This document shows positions 1 to 9,373 of a DNA stretch of 64,000 nt, one piece after another. Positions within the stretch are counted from its first letter, which is position 1. Each line of letters starts with the position of its first letter. Position numbers and translations under genes: made by a program. This stretch comes from Candidatus Fimimorpha excrementavium (GTDB taxonomy: Bacteria > Bacillota > Clostridia > Lachnospirales > Lachnospiraceae), in NCBI GenBank assembly GCA_018710785.1, contig DVJD01000074.1, forward strand, positions 32,011 through 96,010. The letters run 5' to 3'. Under the pieces are notes generated by a model that searched no databases, was not told the DNA's origin, and saw only the letters and a program-made list of their open reading frames with translations.

Positions 1-1
1 A

Positions 2-1381
2 TTAAGCCTCCAGAAGGAATGCCACGTATCCCTTTTTCGCTTCATAGATATCTGCCTTACTGCAGATCTCCCACGGCGCGTGCATGGAAAGCACCGGTAC
101 GCCGCTGTCGATCACCTGCATTCCGTATCTTGCGGAAATATAAGCGATGGTTCCGCCGCCGCCCTGGTCTACCTTGCCCAGCTCCGCTGTCTGGAACGCC
201 ACATGGTGCTTTTCCATGATGGCACGGATTTCAGCGATATATTCCGGGTTGGCGTCGTTGGAGCCGCTCTTTCCGCCCCTTCCGGTAAACTTATTAAACG
301 TCAGTCCCTTGCCGAAATAGGCCGCATTCTTCTTTTCCATCACAGACGGATAATTGGGATCAAAGGCGGCGCTGACATCAGAAGAAAGCATCTTCGAATT
401 TTTCAGGGCTCTGCGCACATTGAGACCGCTGTACATTCCCAAACGATCCAGCACTTCTGCCACAACATTTTCAAAGAAGTTGGAATCCATGCCGGTGGCT
501 CCGACACTTCCGATTTCCTCCTTATCCACCAGCAGGCACACGCCGGTGCGTTCCAGTTCACCCACTTCCAGAAGTGCCTTCATGGAAGTATACGCGCATA
601 CACGGTCGTCCTGTCCGTAACCGATTACCATACTTCTGTCGAAGCCGAAATCCCTTGCTTTTCCGGCCGGAACCACTTCCAGTTCCGCGGAAAGGAAATC
701 TTCTTCTTCCACATCATAGGTTTCTTTTAAGAATTTCAGAATCTGCGCCTTTACCGCATCCTTTTCCTCGCCCTGAAGCGGCTGGCTTCCCACCAGCACG
801 TTCAAATCTTCCCCTTCAATCACGGTGCGGGCTTTTTTCTCCATCTGGTCTGCGGACAGATGGATCAGAAGATCCGTGATTCCAACCACAGGATCCTCTT
901 CCTTTTCACCGATTTCCACATCCACCACGGTTCCATCCTTTTTTACGATGACGCCGTGGATGGCCAGCGGAAGGGTTACCCACTGATATTTCTTGATTCC
1001 TCCGTAGTAATGGGTGTCCAAAAGAGCCATATCCGTATCTTCATACAATGGATTTTGCTTAATGTCGATTCTCGGCGAATCAATATGAGCTCCCAGGATA
1101 TTCATTCCTTCCGTAAGAGGACGTTTTCCGATTTTAAACAATGCGATGGCTTTTCCCATGATCTGCGCATAGACACAATCCCCGGCTTTCAATGTCTCCC
1201 CATTTTTGATCACTTCATCCAGATCCCGGTATCCGGCTTCTTTTGCCTGACGGATGGTTTCCTTTACGCATTTTCTTTCTGTCTTTCCTTCTGTGATAAA
1301 TGCCTTATATCCTTCATTTAAACCATTCAATTCCTTGAGAGCCGCTTCATCATAGCTCTTCCAAACATTTTCTCTTTCCAT
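2..1381 (-). CDS. apeB: M18 family zinc aminopeptidase
   Basis: Removes N-terminal, preferably acidic, residues from peptides in the cytoplasm. About 459 residues, the normal length for family M18. The metal-ligand blocks of the family are visible in order: GAHIDSPRID, then DKEEIGSVGATG, then SSDVSAAFDPNYP, and a C-terminal MHAPWEICSKAD. The ATG at 1381 is chosen because GGAGG lies five bases upstream; an in-frame GTG four codons earlier overlaps that site. The next gene upstream is another aminopeptidase, suggesting a small peptide-degradation operon. Family assignment is firm; substrate preference is inferred from the family. Confidence 0.87.
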   Translation of the reverse strand: MERENVWKSYDEAALKELNGLNEGYKAFITEGKTERKCVKETIRQAKEAGYRDLDEVIKNGETLKAGDCVYAQIMGKAIALFKIGKRPLTEGMNILGAHIDSPRIDIKQNPLYEDTDMALLDTHYYGGIKKYQWVTLPLAIHGVIVKKDGTVVDVEIGEKEEDPVVGITDLLIHLSADQMEKKARTVIEGEDLNVLVGSQPLQGEEKDAVKAQILKFLKETYDVEEEDFLSAELEVVPAGKARDFGFDRSMVIGYGQDDRVCAYTSMKALLEVGELERTGVCLLVDKEEIGSVGATGMDSNFFENVVAEVLDRLGMYSGLNVRRALKNSKMLSSDVSAAFDPNYPSVMEKKNAAYFGKGLTFNKFTGRGGKSGSNDANPEYIAEIRAIMEKHHVAFQTAELGKVDQGGGGTIAYISARYGMQVIDSGVPVLSMHAPWEICSKADIYEAKKGYVAFLLEA

Positions 1382-1484
1382 TTCTGCCTCCACTTATTTC
1401 GTTTTTTATTCTGGTTAAGCGAATGTTTGCAATCCGCTTCGCGATTTTCTCATAACCGAAAAACCTCTTCCCAGCTTCATTCGA

Positions 1485-3275
1485 TTAAATTTCTCTGGTA
1501 TATTTCTTCAGCCACTCTTTTTCTTCCGGTTCCAGATAGGGTGATACTTTCTCATATACCATTTTATGATAGTCATTCAGAAGTTTCCGTTCCCGTTTCG
1601 TCATGGCCTCCGGATCCACTGCATCCAGATCAATGGGGGCATACGTCACGGTCTCAAAGCGCATGAACTGACCGTACTCATTCTTCTCATCTTCTACACA
1701 GATCAATTCATTCTCGGTACGGATTCCAAATTCCCCCTCCAGATAAACACCGGGTTCATCCGTGGTCACCATACCCGCTTCCAGGATGGCGCCGTCATTT
1801 CTCTCAGGCACATGTTTCCAGCGGAATCCATTGGGGGCTTCATGGACATTCAAGAGATAGCCGATTCCGTGACCGGTACCGCAACGGTAATCCATACCCA
1901 GATCCCAGAGAGGGCCGCGGCTTAAAATATCCAGATTCAATCCGCTGCATCCGTAAAGAAACTTCGCCGCAGCCAGATTCAGATTACTCCGCAGCACAAT
2001 GGTAAAATATTCTTTCTGTTTTTCCGTAATGGGTCCCAACGCCATGGTTCTGGTGATATCCGTGGAGCCCTCCAGATAGTGGGCGCCGGAATCCACCAAA
2101 AGAAATCCCTCCGGCTTTAACTGCGCGCAGCTTTCTTCTGTGGCGCTGTAATGCATCATGGCTCCATTGGCCTGGTAGGCACTGATGGTATCAAAGCTTA
2201 AATCCACAAAATTTTCCTGTTCTTTTCTTCGGTCAGCCAGATAATCGGCTGTCGTAATTTCCGTCATCGGAATCTTTCCAATATTGGTTTTGAGCCAGTA
2301 CATATATTTTGTGAACGCCACGCCATCCTTCACATGGGCTTTCCGGATATTCTCAATCTCCGTGGGATTTTTGACCGCTTTCATCAAAAGGGTGGGATTG
2401 GGGCGGTTGATGATCTCCACGCCCTTGGGAAGACTGTTTGTAATCCGATAATTTACTTTACTGCAGTCCATCCATACATGGCTTGTCTCCGGAATCGCCT
2501 TCACTGCGTCATAAATTTCTTCATACCCGCGGATGGTCACGCCGTATTCGCGAAACGCGGCGCGGATCGTATCGTTTAACACCTCTTCATTGACGAAAAA
2601 CTCTGCCCTATCCTGTGTCAGGATCACAAAGGATAACACAATGGGAAAATGCGTGGCATCATTTCCGCGGATATTGAACAGCCAGGCAATGTCATCCAGG
2701 GAGGTCAGGATATGCGTATCGGCTCCGGCCTTCTCCATTTCTTCTCTGACACGCGCCATTTTGCTCTGGGCAGACTCTCCTGCGTATGTTTCATCCAAAA
2801 GCCAGGCCGGTTCTTTGGAAAGGGCCGGGCGGTCTTCCCAGATGAGGCCGATCAGATCTTCCTCCACCTTCAGCGAACCGTGCTTTTCTCCGACGATGGC
2901 TTCCAGATTCTGTCCCTCTGCCGTGTTGACCACTCTACCGTCAAATCCAAGGCATCCGCCCTCCGGCAGTTTCTCTTTTATGAATTCTTCCACCGTCGGT
3001 ACGCCCTCTACTCCCATTTTGTAGAGTTCCACTTCGCTGCCTTTTAACTGATTGGCCGCCTGGATAAAATAACGTCCATCCGTCCAGAGCCCGGATTCCT
3101 TCTTTGTAATCACTGCCACACCGGCGGAACCGGTAAACCCTGTGATAAATCTTCTCGCCTTAAAATATTCTCCCACATATTCTGATTCATGGAAATCAGC
3201 TGTGGGAACCATGTAAATATCCATGCCGCGCTTCTCCATTTCTCCTCGAAGCGCCTGGATTCTTTCATTCACCAT
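1485..3275 (-). CDS. Xaa-Pro aminopeptidase (M24B)
   Basis: Cleaves the bond before proline at peptide N termini. About 596 residues, matching the long three-domain form: two creatinase-like N-terminal domains (to about residue 310) and a C-terminal pita-bread M24 catalytic domain. The five metal ligands can be placed: two Asp in LLVDSGAHYLEGSTDITRT, His in GTGHGIGYLLNVHEAPNG, Glu in TTDEPGVYLEG and Glu in RTENELI. GGAGGG seven bases before the ATG at 3275 fixes the start; an upstream ATG would overlap the ribosome site. It precedes the M18 peptidase by about 100 bases with no strong terminator between them. Confidence 0.9.
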   Translation of the reverse strand: MVNERIQALRGEMEKRGMDIYMVPTADFHESEYVGEYFKARRFITGFTGSAGVAVITKKESGLWTDGRYFIQAANQLKGSEVELYKMGVEGVPTVEEFIKEKLPEGGCLGFDGRVVNTAEGQNLEAIVGEKHGSLKVEEDLIGLIWEDRPALSKEPAWLLDETYAGESAQSKMARVREEMEKAGADTHILTSLDDIAWLFNIRGNDATHFPIVLSFVILTQDRAEFFVNEEVLNDTIRAAFREYGVTIRGYEEIYDAVKAIPETSHVWMDCSKVNYRITNSLPKGVEIINRPNPTLLMKAVKNPTEIENIRKAHVKDGVAFTKYMYWLKTNIGKIPMTEITTADYLADRRKEQENFVDLSFDTISAYQANGAMMHYSATEESCAQLKPEGFLLVDSGAHYLEGSTDITRTMALGPITEKQKEYFTIVLRSNLNLAAAKFLYGCSGLNLDILSRGPLWDLGMDYRCGTGHGIGYLLNVHEAPNGFRWKHVPERNDGAILEAGMVTTDEPGVYLEGEFGIRTENELICVEDEKNEYGQFMRFETVTYAPIDLDAVDPEAMTKRERKLLNDYHKMVYEKVSPYLEPEEKEWLKKYTREI

Positions 3276-3353
3276 GTCAAATCCCTCCATCATCTTAAAC
3301 TTAAATATATATTTTCCGCCCCGGTCTCATGGGTGAAACTGAGACGGGAAATT

Positions 3354-4334
3354 TCATTCAATCCGAAATGGGTCTTCCTCCCCTTCCAGCTCCTGCCTGC
3401 AGCTTCGGATGGAATACTCTACCATGTCGCTGACCGCCTGATCAGTGAAGAATGCCGTATGGGGCGTCAGAATCACTCCAGGGGTATTGGCCAGCACCGC
3501 CATCTGCCGATGGCAGATATTCTGATCCTTAAAATCCTGATAGTAAATACGCTGTTCGTCCTCCAGAACATCGAGAGCAGCTCCGCCGATTTTTCCGGAC
3601 TCCAGGCCTTCGATCAGGGCTTCTGTATCAATCAGAGATCCACGGGCCGTATTCACAAGGATCACTCCGTCCTTCATCCCGGCGATGGTTTCCCGATTAA
3701 CCATATGGTGGGATTCTTTCGTGGACGGAGCGTGGAAGGTGATCACATCCGCTTCCTGAAACAGCCTGTCCAGAGGAACGTATTCCGCCATCTTATTTAC
3801 CGCTTCCTTTTCGTATAAATCATAGGCCAGGATACGGCATCCAAATCCCTGCAGATGTCCGATGACGGTCTCGCCGATCCGCCCTGTCCCCACGACACCC
3901 ACGGTCAGATTGCGCAGCTCCCTGCCCTGGACTCCTCTCAGAGTAAAGTCCTGTCCGAAGTACCGCCTCGCAATGATTCCCACTTTTCTCACTGCCATCA
4001 GAATGAGCATCACCGCATAATCGGCCACACTGTATGGAGAGTAGGACACATTGCTGACTGTGATCCCCATCTCAGCCGCCGCCAGACGGTCAATGTGGTC
4101 ATATCCCACGGTCCGTGTGGAGATATGGCGCACGCCTGCGTCCTTCCATCTGCAAATCAGCTCCCGGTCCACCGGCGTAGTGATAATACTGACGCAGTCA
4201 CATCCCTCCATCTGTCCGGCATTCTCCAAACTGGGCGCATCCTCCCTTATGATCACTTCCATCCCATACTTTTTTCCGTAGGATTCAAAATAAATTTTTT
4301 CATCTTCCCGCACACTATATGCCAGCAGCTTCAT
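3354..4334 (-). CDS. D-2-hydroxyacid dehydrogenase (D-lactate dehydrogenase type)
   Basis: NADH-dependent reduction of a 2-ketoacid, probably pyruvate to D-lactate. 326 residues, usual length. Visible features: the substrate-side motif STRTVGYDHID near residue 95, the Rossmann fingerprint GVVGTGRIGETVIG near 148, the catalytic Arg in NTARGSLIDTEAL, the Glu segment GAALDVLEDE, and the catalytic His in LTPHTAFFTDQAV. The TRTVGYDHID form is seen in D-lactate dehydrogenases and VanH; no vanA-like ligase is adjacent, so a resistance role is unlikely. An upstream GAGGAG supports the start. The substrate is not proven by sequence. Confidence 0.82.
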   Translation of the reverse strand: MKLLAYSVREDEKIYFESYGKKYGMEVIIREDAPSLENAGQMEGCDCVSIITTPVDRELICRWKDAGVRHISTRTVGYDHIDRLAAAEMGITVSNVSYSPYSVADYAVMLILMAVRKVGIIARRYFGQDFTLRGVQGRELRNLTVGVVGTGRIGETVIGHLQGFGCRILAYDLYEKEAVNKMAEYVPLDRLFQEADVITFHAPSTKESHHMVNRETIAGMKDGVILVNTARGSLIDTEALIEGLESGKIGGAALDVLEDEQRIYYQDFKDQNICHRQMAVLANTPGVILTPHTAFFTDQAVSDMVEYSIRSCRQELEGEEDPFRIE

Positions 4335-4372
4335 CCTTCATCGCTCCTCATTCTATTAATCTTCATTAGGTA

Positions 4373-4671
4373 ATTGCGAAACTCTCAAAGCCGCGTAACC
4401 TCTCATCTCTCGATTCCCTCTATCCCAATCGCTCCTCACCAATTCTTCTGTTTCTGGAAAACATTCACAGGCCGGAGAGAGCGAACCGTTTTCCTGACGG
4501 GCTTTGAAAAACATCGGTACTTGATTTTTCCAGCCGGACACGGCGCCGAAAAATCTTAGTACCGCTACGTTTTTCACGAGCGAGAGCGCCCCGACAGGGA
4601 AACGGTTCGCTCTCTCCGGCCGTTCGGGATTTCACTTTGAACTCTCTATTCCTGCCTATGAGTTTCACAAT
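4373..4671. repeat. 300-bp palindromic repeat (MITE-like or structured RNA)
   Basis: The gap between the dehydrogenase and rarA is almost entirely a nested inverted repeat. The outer arms 4373-4384 and 4660-4671 pair with one mismatch. The core arms 4470-4491 and 4600-4621 are 22 bases and perfectly complementary. Inner arms 4506-4529 and 4549-4575 also pair, leaving a GC-rich apex at about 4530-4548. No transposase and no convincing gene is inside; an open minus-strand frame (4356-4577) simply reads through the arm. It could be a miniature inverted-repeat element or a structured RNA. Clear target-site duplications were not identified. Confidence 0.7.
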
Positions 4672-4776
4672 CGCCCATCAATCTTCCTGCAAATCCTGAT
4701 ATGATTATAGCAATTTCCCATTATTTTTCAACTGTAAATCCCGTCATTTTATAGTCGAAACGGATTAATGCGTTGA

Positions 4777-6120
4777 TCATGGGCGTTCTTCCTCCGTTTC
4801 TCCCAGCGTCTTGATGAAATCCAGATATTCTGAGATCTTCTTTTCATAACCATTTTCCGTCGGGCGGTAAAATTCGGCATCCTCCATTCCAAAGGGCAGA
4901 TATTGCTGCTTCACGTAGTGGTACGGGTAGTCATGGGCATACCGGTATCCCAGCCCATGCCCCAGCTTGGCAGCCCCTTTGTAATGGGCATCCTGCAGAT
5001 ACGGCGGAATCACTGCGGTACGGTCCGCTCCCACCCGCTCCATGGCCTCATCCACGGCTACGTAGGCCGCGTTGCTCTTTGGCGCGGATGCCACATAAGT
5101 GACTGCCTGGGATAAAACGATCCTTGCTTCCGGCATTCCAAGGCGCTCTACGGCCTGGGCTGCCGCCACCGCGACTACTAAAGCCTGCGGATCTGCATTT
5201 CCCACATCTTCCGCCGCGCAGATCATGATCCTGCGCGCGATAAATTTAATATCCTCTCCCGCATACAGCATCCTGGCCAGATAATAAACCGCTGCATTGG
5301 GATCCGAACCGCGCATGCTTTTGATGAATGCGCTTACGGTATCATAGTGGTTATCCCCACTTTTATCATAGCGGACCACCCTCTTCTGAATACATTCCTG
5401 GGCCACTTCCAGAGTGATATGAATCATTCCGTCACCGGATCGCTCTGTCGTCAAAATCCCAAGTTCCAGGGCATTCAGCGCTGCCCTGGCATCCCCGTTT
5501 GCCACATCGCTCAGAAACTCCAGCGCATCTTCCTCCAGCACAGCATCATAACTGCCCATTCCTTTTACCCGATCGGAGACTGCCCGAAGCAGAAGTTCCC
5601 AGATGTCCTGCTTTTCCAGGGCTTTCAGTTCAAAAATCACAGAGCGGGACAGCAGCGCCCCATTCACTTCAAAATATGGATTTTCTGTCGTCGCACCGAT
5701 TAAAATCAGAGTTCCGTCCTCCACAAACGGTAGCAAATAATCCTGCTGTCCTTTGTTAAACCGGTGGATTTCATCCACAAACAGAATCGTCTTTCTCTGA
5801 TACATGCCCAGATTGTTTTTTGCCTTCTCCACCACTTCTTCCATATCTTTTTTTCCGGCCACAGTGGCATTGATCTGTAAAAACGCCGCACTGGTGGTAT
5901 GGGCGATCACCTTGGCCAGCGTCGTCTTTCCGGTCCCCGGAGGCCCATAAAAAATGACGGAGCTGAGCTTGTCCGCCTGAATCGCCCGGTATAACAGTTT
6001 GTCCTTTCCGATGATATGACGCTGTCCCACCACTTCATCGAGGGTAGTCGGACGCATGCGGGATGCCAGCGGCGCTTCTTTCTCCATGGTATTTTGTCTC
6101 ATATAATCAAATAAATCCAC
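4777..6120 (-). CDS. rarA: Replication-associated recombination protein A (RarA/MgsA AAA ATPase)
   Basis: AAA+ ATPase acting at stalled replication forks, related to the clamp loader and to eukaryotic WRNIP1. About 447 residues. Visible: the entry motif RPTTLDEVVGQRHI, Walker [13 protein letters not shown], Walker B FVDEIHRFNKGQQD, sensor GATTENPYFEVN, and the C-terminal MgsA domain with AEDVGNADPQAL and the ending HDYPYHYVKQQYLP. The likely start is a GTG at 6120, five bases behind GGAGG; a TTG four codons earlier overlaps that site. It is separated from the crh operon upstream by a terminator hairpin. Confidence 0.93.
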   Translation of the reverse strand: MDLFDYMRQNTMEKEAPLASRMRPTTLDEVVGQRHIIGKDKLLYRAIQADKLSSVIFYGPPGTGKTTLAKVIAHTTSAAFLQINATVAGKKDMEEVVEKAKNNLGMYQRKTILFVDEIHRFNKGQQDYLLPFVEDGTLILIGATTENPYFEVNGALLSRSVIFELKALEKQDIWELLLRAVSDRVKGMGSYDAVLEEDALEFLSDVANGDARAALNALELGILTTERSGDGMIHITLEVAQECIQKRVVRYDKSGDNHYDTVSAFIKSMRGSDPNAAVYYLARMLYAGEDIKFIARRIMICAAEDVGNADPQALVVAVAAAQAVERLGMPEARIVLSQAVTYVASAPKSNAAYVAVDEAMERVGADRTAVIPPYLQDAHYKGAAKLGHGLGYRYAHDYPYHYVKQQYLPFGMEDAEFYRPTENGYEKKISEYLDFIKTLGETEEERP

Positions 6121-6140
6121 AGTTTCCTCCAAACACGAAA

Positions 6141-6199
6141 CCGCTGTCTCTTGATGAGAGCATCAGAATCTCTGAGGCACGTTTCAAGATAAACAGCGG
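6141..6199 (-). terminator. Terminator after crh
   Basis: Inverted arms CCGCTGT (6141-6147) and ACAGCGG (6193-6199), followed on the minus strand by TTTCGTGTTT. It sits just after the crh stop codon and before rarA, so it closes the uvrC-crh operon. Confidence 0.6.
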
Positions 6200-6212
6200 C
6201 TTTCTTCATCAT

Positions 6213-6470
6213 TTATTGCTGACCAGACAAGAACTGCTCCATTTTTTTGACTGCATTGTCCTCATCGTTTCCTTCTGCGCAGATTTTAATCTGTTCTCCC
6301 TTGTTGAATCCCAACGTCATCATACCCATGATACTTTTTGCGTTTACTCTTTTAGAACCACTTTCCAGATAGATGGAGCTGTCATACTGGCTGGCAACCT
6401 GTACCAACATCGCCACTGGACTGTGTTCAATTCCAGACGGAATAGCTACGGTGACTGTCTTAGAAATCAT
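6213..6470 (-). CDS. crh: Crh-like HPr protein lacking His15 (catabolite repression)
   Basis: 85-residue HPr-fold protein. Numbering matches HPr exactly: the active-site loop reads G13-I-E-H-S-P18, so the phosphoenolpyruvate-phosphorylated His15 is replaced by Glu and Arg17 by Ser. The HprK target Ser46 is kept in VNAKSIMGMM. Such a protein cannot pass phosphate in the PTS but can be phosphorylated by HprK and act as a CcpA co-repressor, as Crh (Gln15) does in Bacillus. It overlaps whiA by four bases (ATGA), the same neighbour as in Bacillus subtilis (yvcJ-yvcK-whiA-crh), and hprK is in the same operon. Identification as Crh is inferred from residue changes plus synteny. Confidence 0.85.
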   Translation of the reverse strand: MISKTVTVAIPSGIEHSPVAMLVQVASQYDSSIYLESGSKRVNAKSIMGMMTLGFNKGEQIKICAEGNDEDNAVKKMEQFLSGQQ

Positions 6471-7426
6471 AAATCTTCCTCCTTCTTTTCCCTGCTTTTG
6501 TCAGCAATCATCTTCAGTTTCCTCAAGCGGTGATTTACACCGGATTTTCCGACAGGGGGTGTCAGGGAATCCCCCAGTTCTTTCAGAGTTGCCTCTGGTT
6601 TTTCCAACCGTGCCAACGCGATTTCCCGCAGATTTTCCGGCAGGTTATCAAAGCCGACATACTCACGGATGTATTTTATATCATTGATCTGCTCAATGGC
6701 AGCTGATACCGTCTTATGAATATTGGCTGTTTCGCAGTTCACCTGGCGATTGATGGAATTTCTCATTTCCTTCACGATGCGGATATTTTCCAAATTCATG
6801 ACCGCCATGGATGCTTCCATGATCCGGAGCATCTCTCCGATCTGCTCCCCTTCTTTAATATATACGACATGATACTTCTTACGCCTGACAATTTTTGCCT
6901 CCACCGGAAACGAATTGATGATCTGGCGCATCTGCTCCGCCTTTTCCTGGGAGGTACATACAATCTCCAGATGATAAAATTTCTCCGGATCACTGATGGA
7001 CCCCGAAGCCAGAAACGCTCCCCGGATAAATGCCCGTCTGCAGCAGGAACTTTGCAGAATCCTCTGATCGGTGATCTTTTTATTCTCTGTCAGATTTCCT
7101 GTTTCGTCTTCTATTTTAAGCGCCTCCAAAAACCTCTGCACTTCATCCTGATTGGTGATTACGATTATGTATGTTCTGCTTTTTTTCAAATATGCATTTC
7201 GGCGCACACACATATCAGCTTTTATATTAAATGTTTTCTGCAATAATGTAAAGTATTTTCTTGCCACGGCAATATTTTCCGTATGGATTCGGACCCACAG
7301 TCCGCTTTTTTCCCGCTGTATCTGTCCGCACATTCCAAATATGGCGGCAAGCTCAGCAATCTGGCAATGCCTCGCTGCAGGCAGATATCCGGAAAGTTCT
7401 TCTTTTACTTCACCAGAAAATGACAT
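6467..7426 (-). CDS. whiA: WhiA DNA-binding regulator
   Basis: 319 residues, usual WhiA length. The N-terminal part (about 1-190) is the degenerate LAGLIDADG fold, with RAFIRGAFLASGSISDPEKFYHLE region features; the C-terminal helix-turn-helix contains the near-invariant PPVGKSGVNHRLRKL. WhiA is involved in division or chromosome functions in Firmicutes and sporulation in actinobacteria. AGGAGG five bases before the ATG supports the start. It lies between rapZ and crh, the conserved order in Gram-positives. No sign of damage. Confidence 0.95.
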   Translation of the reverse strand: MSFSGEVKEELSGYLPAARHCQIAELAAIFGMCGQIQREKSGLWVRIHTENIAVARKYFTLLQKTFNIKADMCVRRNAYLKKSRTYIIVITNQDEVQRFLEALKIEDETGNLTENKKITDQRILQSSCCRRAFIRGAFLASGSISDPEKFYHLEIVCTSQEKAEQMRQIINSFPVEAKIVRRKKYHVVYIKEGEQIGEMLRIMEASMAVMNLENIRIVKEMRNSINRQVNCETANIHKTVSAAIEQINDIKYIREYVGFDNLPENLREIALARLEKPEATLKELGDSLTPPVGKSGVNHRLRKLKMIADKSREKKEEDL

Positions 7427-7441
7427 GGCATCCTCCTAATT

Positions 7442-8314
7442 TTACTGACGTTTGGAATCTTTATCAATATCCCGGTGTTCAATTTTTATTCCGTATTCGC
7501 TGCTGTCCTTCAGGCACTCATACAGTGCATTGGCGATGGTGACAGAACGATGTTTTCCCCCTGTGCATCCGATGCTGATGACAAGCTGATTTTTTCCCTC
7601 AGCCATATAATTGGGAATCAAAAATTTCACCATATCTTCCAGCTTTTTCAAAAACTCCCTGCTTGTTTCAAATCCCATGACATAATCCTGCACCACCGCT
7701 TCATTTCCCGTGTGATAGCGCATATTCTCATAATAATAGGGATTCGGCAAAAAACGCACATCAAAAACCAGGTCGGAGTCTGACGGAATTCCATATTTGA
7801 ATCCAAAGGAAAGAATCGTCACATAAAGGCTTTTGAAATTATCACCCGCCACAAAGATCTTTTCCAGCTGTATCCTCAGCTCCCTCGTCAGAAGCTTGCT
7901 GGTGTCAATGACATAATCGGCTTCTTCCCTGAGAAAGCGAAGCCGCTCCCTTTCCTTGCGGATTCCCGTATCCACCCTTCCTCCTTCCGAAAGCGGATGA
8001 TTCCTGCGTGTCTCTTTATAGCGCTTCAGCAGGCATTCATCGGAGGCATCCAAAAAAAGAATCTTATAGGAAAAATGATTATCCCACAGATGCTCCAGCA
8101 TCATCTCCAACAGCTCCAAACGCTGTCCGCTGCGGATATCGATTCCAAGTGCGACTTTATTTATATCAGAATTTGCGTTGCATGTCAATTCCGCAAATTT
8201 ATCCAAAAGCGGAATCGGCAGATTATCCACGCAATAAAATCCCATATCTTCCAGCATTTTCAGAGCTGTCGATTTTCCTGCTCCGCTCATTCCCGTCACA
8301 ATTATAAATTTCAT
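7442..8314 (-). CDS. rapZ: RapZ-family nucleotide-binding protein (YvcJ)
   Basis: 290 residues, P-loop protein with Walker A GMSGAGKSTALKML at the N terminus (about 8-21), conserved FYCVDNLP, and a C-terminal domain with SIGCTGGKHRSV. In enterobacteria RapZ controls GlmS synthesis through small RNAs; in Firmicutes (YvcJ) the role is linked to nucleotide binding and cell envelope or competence. The gene precedes whiA by 15 bases. GAGGGA upstream of the ATG supports the start. Family call is certain; the exact role in this lineage is unknown. Confidence 0.93.
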   Translation of the reverse strand: MKFIIVTGMSGAGKSTALKMLEDMGFYCVDNLPIPLLDKFAELTCNANSDINKVALGIDIRSGQRLELLEMMLEHLWDNHFSYKILFLDASDECLLKRYKETRRNHPLSEGGRVDTGIRKERERLRFLREEADYVIDTSKLLTRELRIQLEKIFVAGDNFKSLYVTILSFGFKYGIPSDSDLVFDVRFLPNPYYYENMRYHTGNEAVVQDYVMGFETSREFLKKLEDMVKFLIPNYMAEGKNQLVISIGCTGGKHRSVTIANALYECLKDSSEYGIKIEHRDIDKDSKRQ

Positions 8315-8347
8315 CTGTTTTCCCTCTTGGCAATCCGTTCTGACGTG

Positions 8348-9277
8348 TTACCCTTCTGAAATTTTATCAAATGAACCAACTGTCTTTACTTCCATTTCCA
8401 AATCTACACCGAATTTTTCTTTCACCGTTTTTTTCACATGGCAGCACACGCGCCAGATCTCAGACGCAGTGGCATTGGCACGGTTGATTACAAAACCGGC
8501 ATGTTTTTCTGAAACCTGGGCATCCCCGATCCGATATCCTTTCAGACCGGCATCCTCGATCAGTTTACCGGCGAAATATCCTTCCGGCCGCTTAAATGTA
8601 CTCCCGGCGCTTCCATATTCCAATGGCTGCTTCTCTCTTCTTCTCCCATTATAATCATCCATCCGCGCCTTTATGTCATCCGGATCCTTTTTTTGAAGAG
8701 AAAATGTCACCTGAAGCACGATCCAATGCTCGGACTGCACGGCGCTGTGACGATACGTCAGCTGAAGTTCTTCGTTTGTGACTGTCCGAAGTGTTCCCTC
8801 CTTTGTCAGTACCAGCGCTTCTTTTACCACCTGACGCATCTCACCGCCATAGGCGCCGGCATTCATGGCAAGACCTCCGCCCACGGTACCGGGAATCCCT
8901 GATGCAAATTCCAAACCGCCAAGGCCGTTCTTCCACGCCTCTCTGGCCACAGTCGGCATCATGGCACCAGCCTGGGCAATCACTTCATTCCCCACAGTCC
9001 GACATCCATTCATGTACTTTTTCAGCCAAATCACCACTCCATCATATCCGGCATCACTGACCAGCAGGTTGCTTCCATGTCCCAAAATCATCCAGTCAAC
9101 ATGGCTTTCCCGGCAGATCGAAATTACCTTTGCCGTCTCTTCTTCATTCCTCGGCATCACAAAGAGGCGGGCATCTCCTCCCGCCTGGAATGTGGTATGG
9201 GATTTCATAGATTCGTTTTCCAATACATTTTCTTTTGTCACAATCTGCTCAAAGCGTTCTATTACATTCATGTCCAT
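8348..9277 (-). CDS. murB: UDP-N-acetylenolpyruvoylglucosamine reductase
   Basis: FAD-dependent second committed step of peptidoglycan precursor synthesis, reducing the enolpyruvyl group to form UDP-MurNAc. About 309 residues, the short type II MurB of Gram-positives. FAD-binding motifs LGHGSNLLVSDAGYDGVV and GLEFASGIPGTVGGGLAMNAGAYGGE region (about 85-150) are present, then the catalytic Ser block YGSAGSTFKRPEG and the final Glu region. An ATG two codons downstream (9271) is better spaced from AGGA and may be the real start. It is the cell-wall gene of an otherwise regulatory operon. Confidence 0.95.
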   Translation of the reverse strand: MDMNVIERFEQIVTKENVLENESMKSHTTFQAGGDARLFVMPRNEEETAKVISICRESHVDWMILGHGSNLLVSDAGYDGVVIWLKKYMNGCRTVGNEVIAQAGAMMPTVAREAWKNGLGGLEFASGIPGTVGGGLAMNAGAYGGEMRQVVKEALVLTKEGTLRTVTNEELQLTYRHSAVQSEHWIVLQVTFSLQKKDPDDIKARMDDYNGRRREKQPLEYGSAGSTFKRPEGYFAGKLIEDAGLKGYRIGDAQVSEKHAGFVINRANATASEIWRVCCHVKKTVKEKFGVDLEMEVKTVGSFDKISEG

Positions 9278-9305
9278 GTTCCTGTCTGCGCTCCACTATT
9301 TATGG

Positions 9306-9364
9306 AAGCTGCTGCAGGTGTCTGGGATATGGAAAAGTCTCCCTTATCCGGCCCTTGCAGCAGC
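9306..9364 (-). other. Intra-operon hairpin between hprK and murB
   Basis: Nine-base arms GCTGCTGCA (9308-9316) and TGCAGCAGC (9356-9364) pair across about 40 bases in the only sizeable gap of the operon. There is no U-run after it on the minus strand, so it is more likely an RNA stability or processing hairpin than a strong terminator. Confidence 0.45.
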
Positions 9365-9373
9365 CAGTCCTTT

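Noticed and set aside
3354..4334. VanH-type vancomycin resistance dehydrogenase
   Set aside because: No vanA/vanX-like genes next to it; ordinary D-lactate dehydrogenases share the motif.
4356..4577. A 73-codon minus-strand open frame in the palindromic repeat
   Set aside because: It runs through one arm of the inverted repeat, has no family and no good ribosome site; the palindrome explains it.
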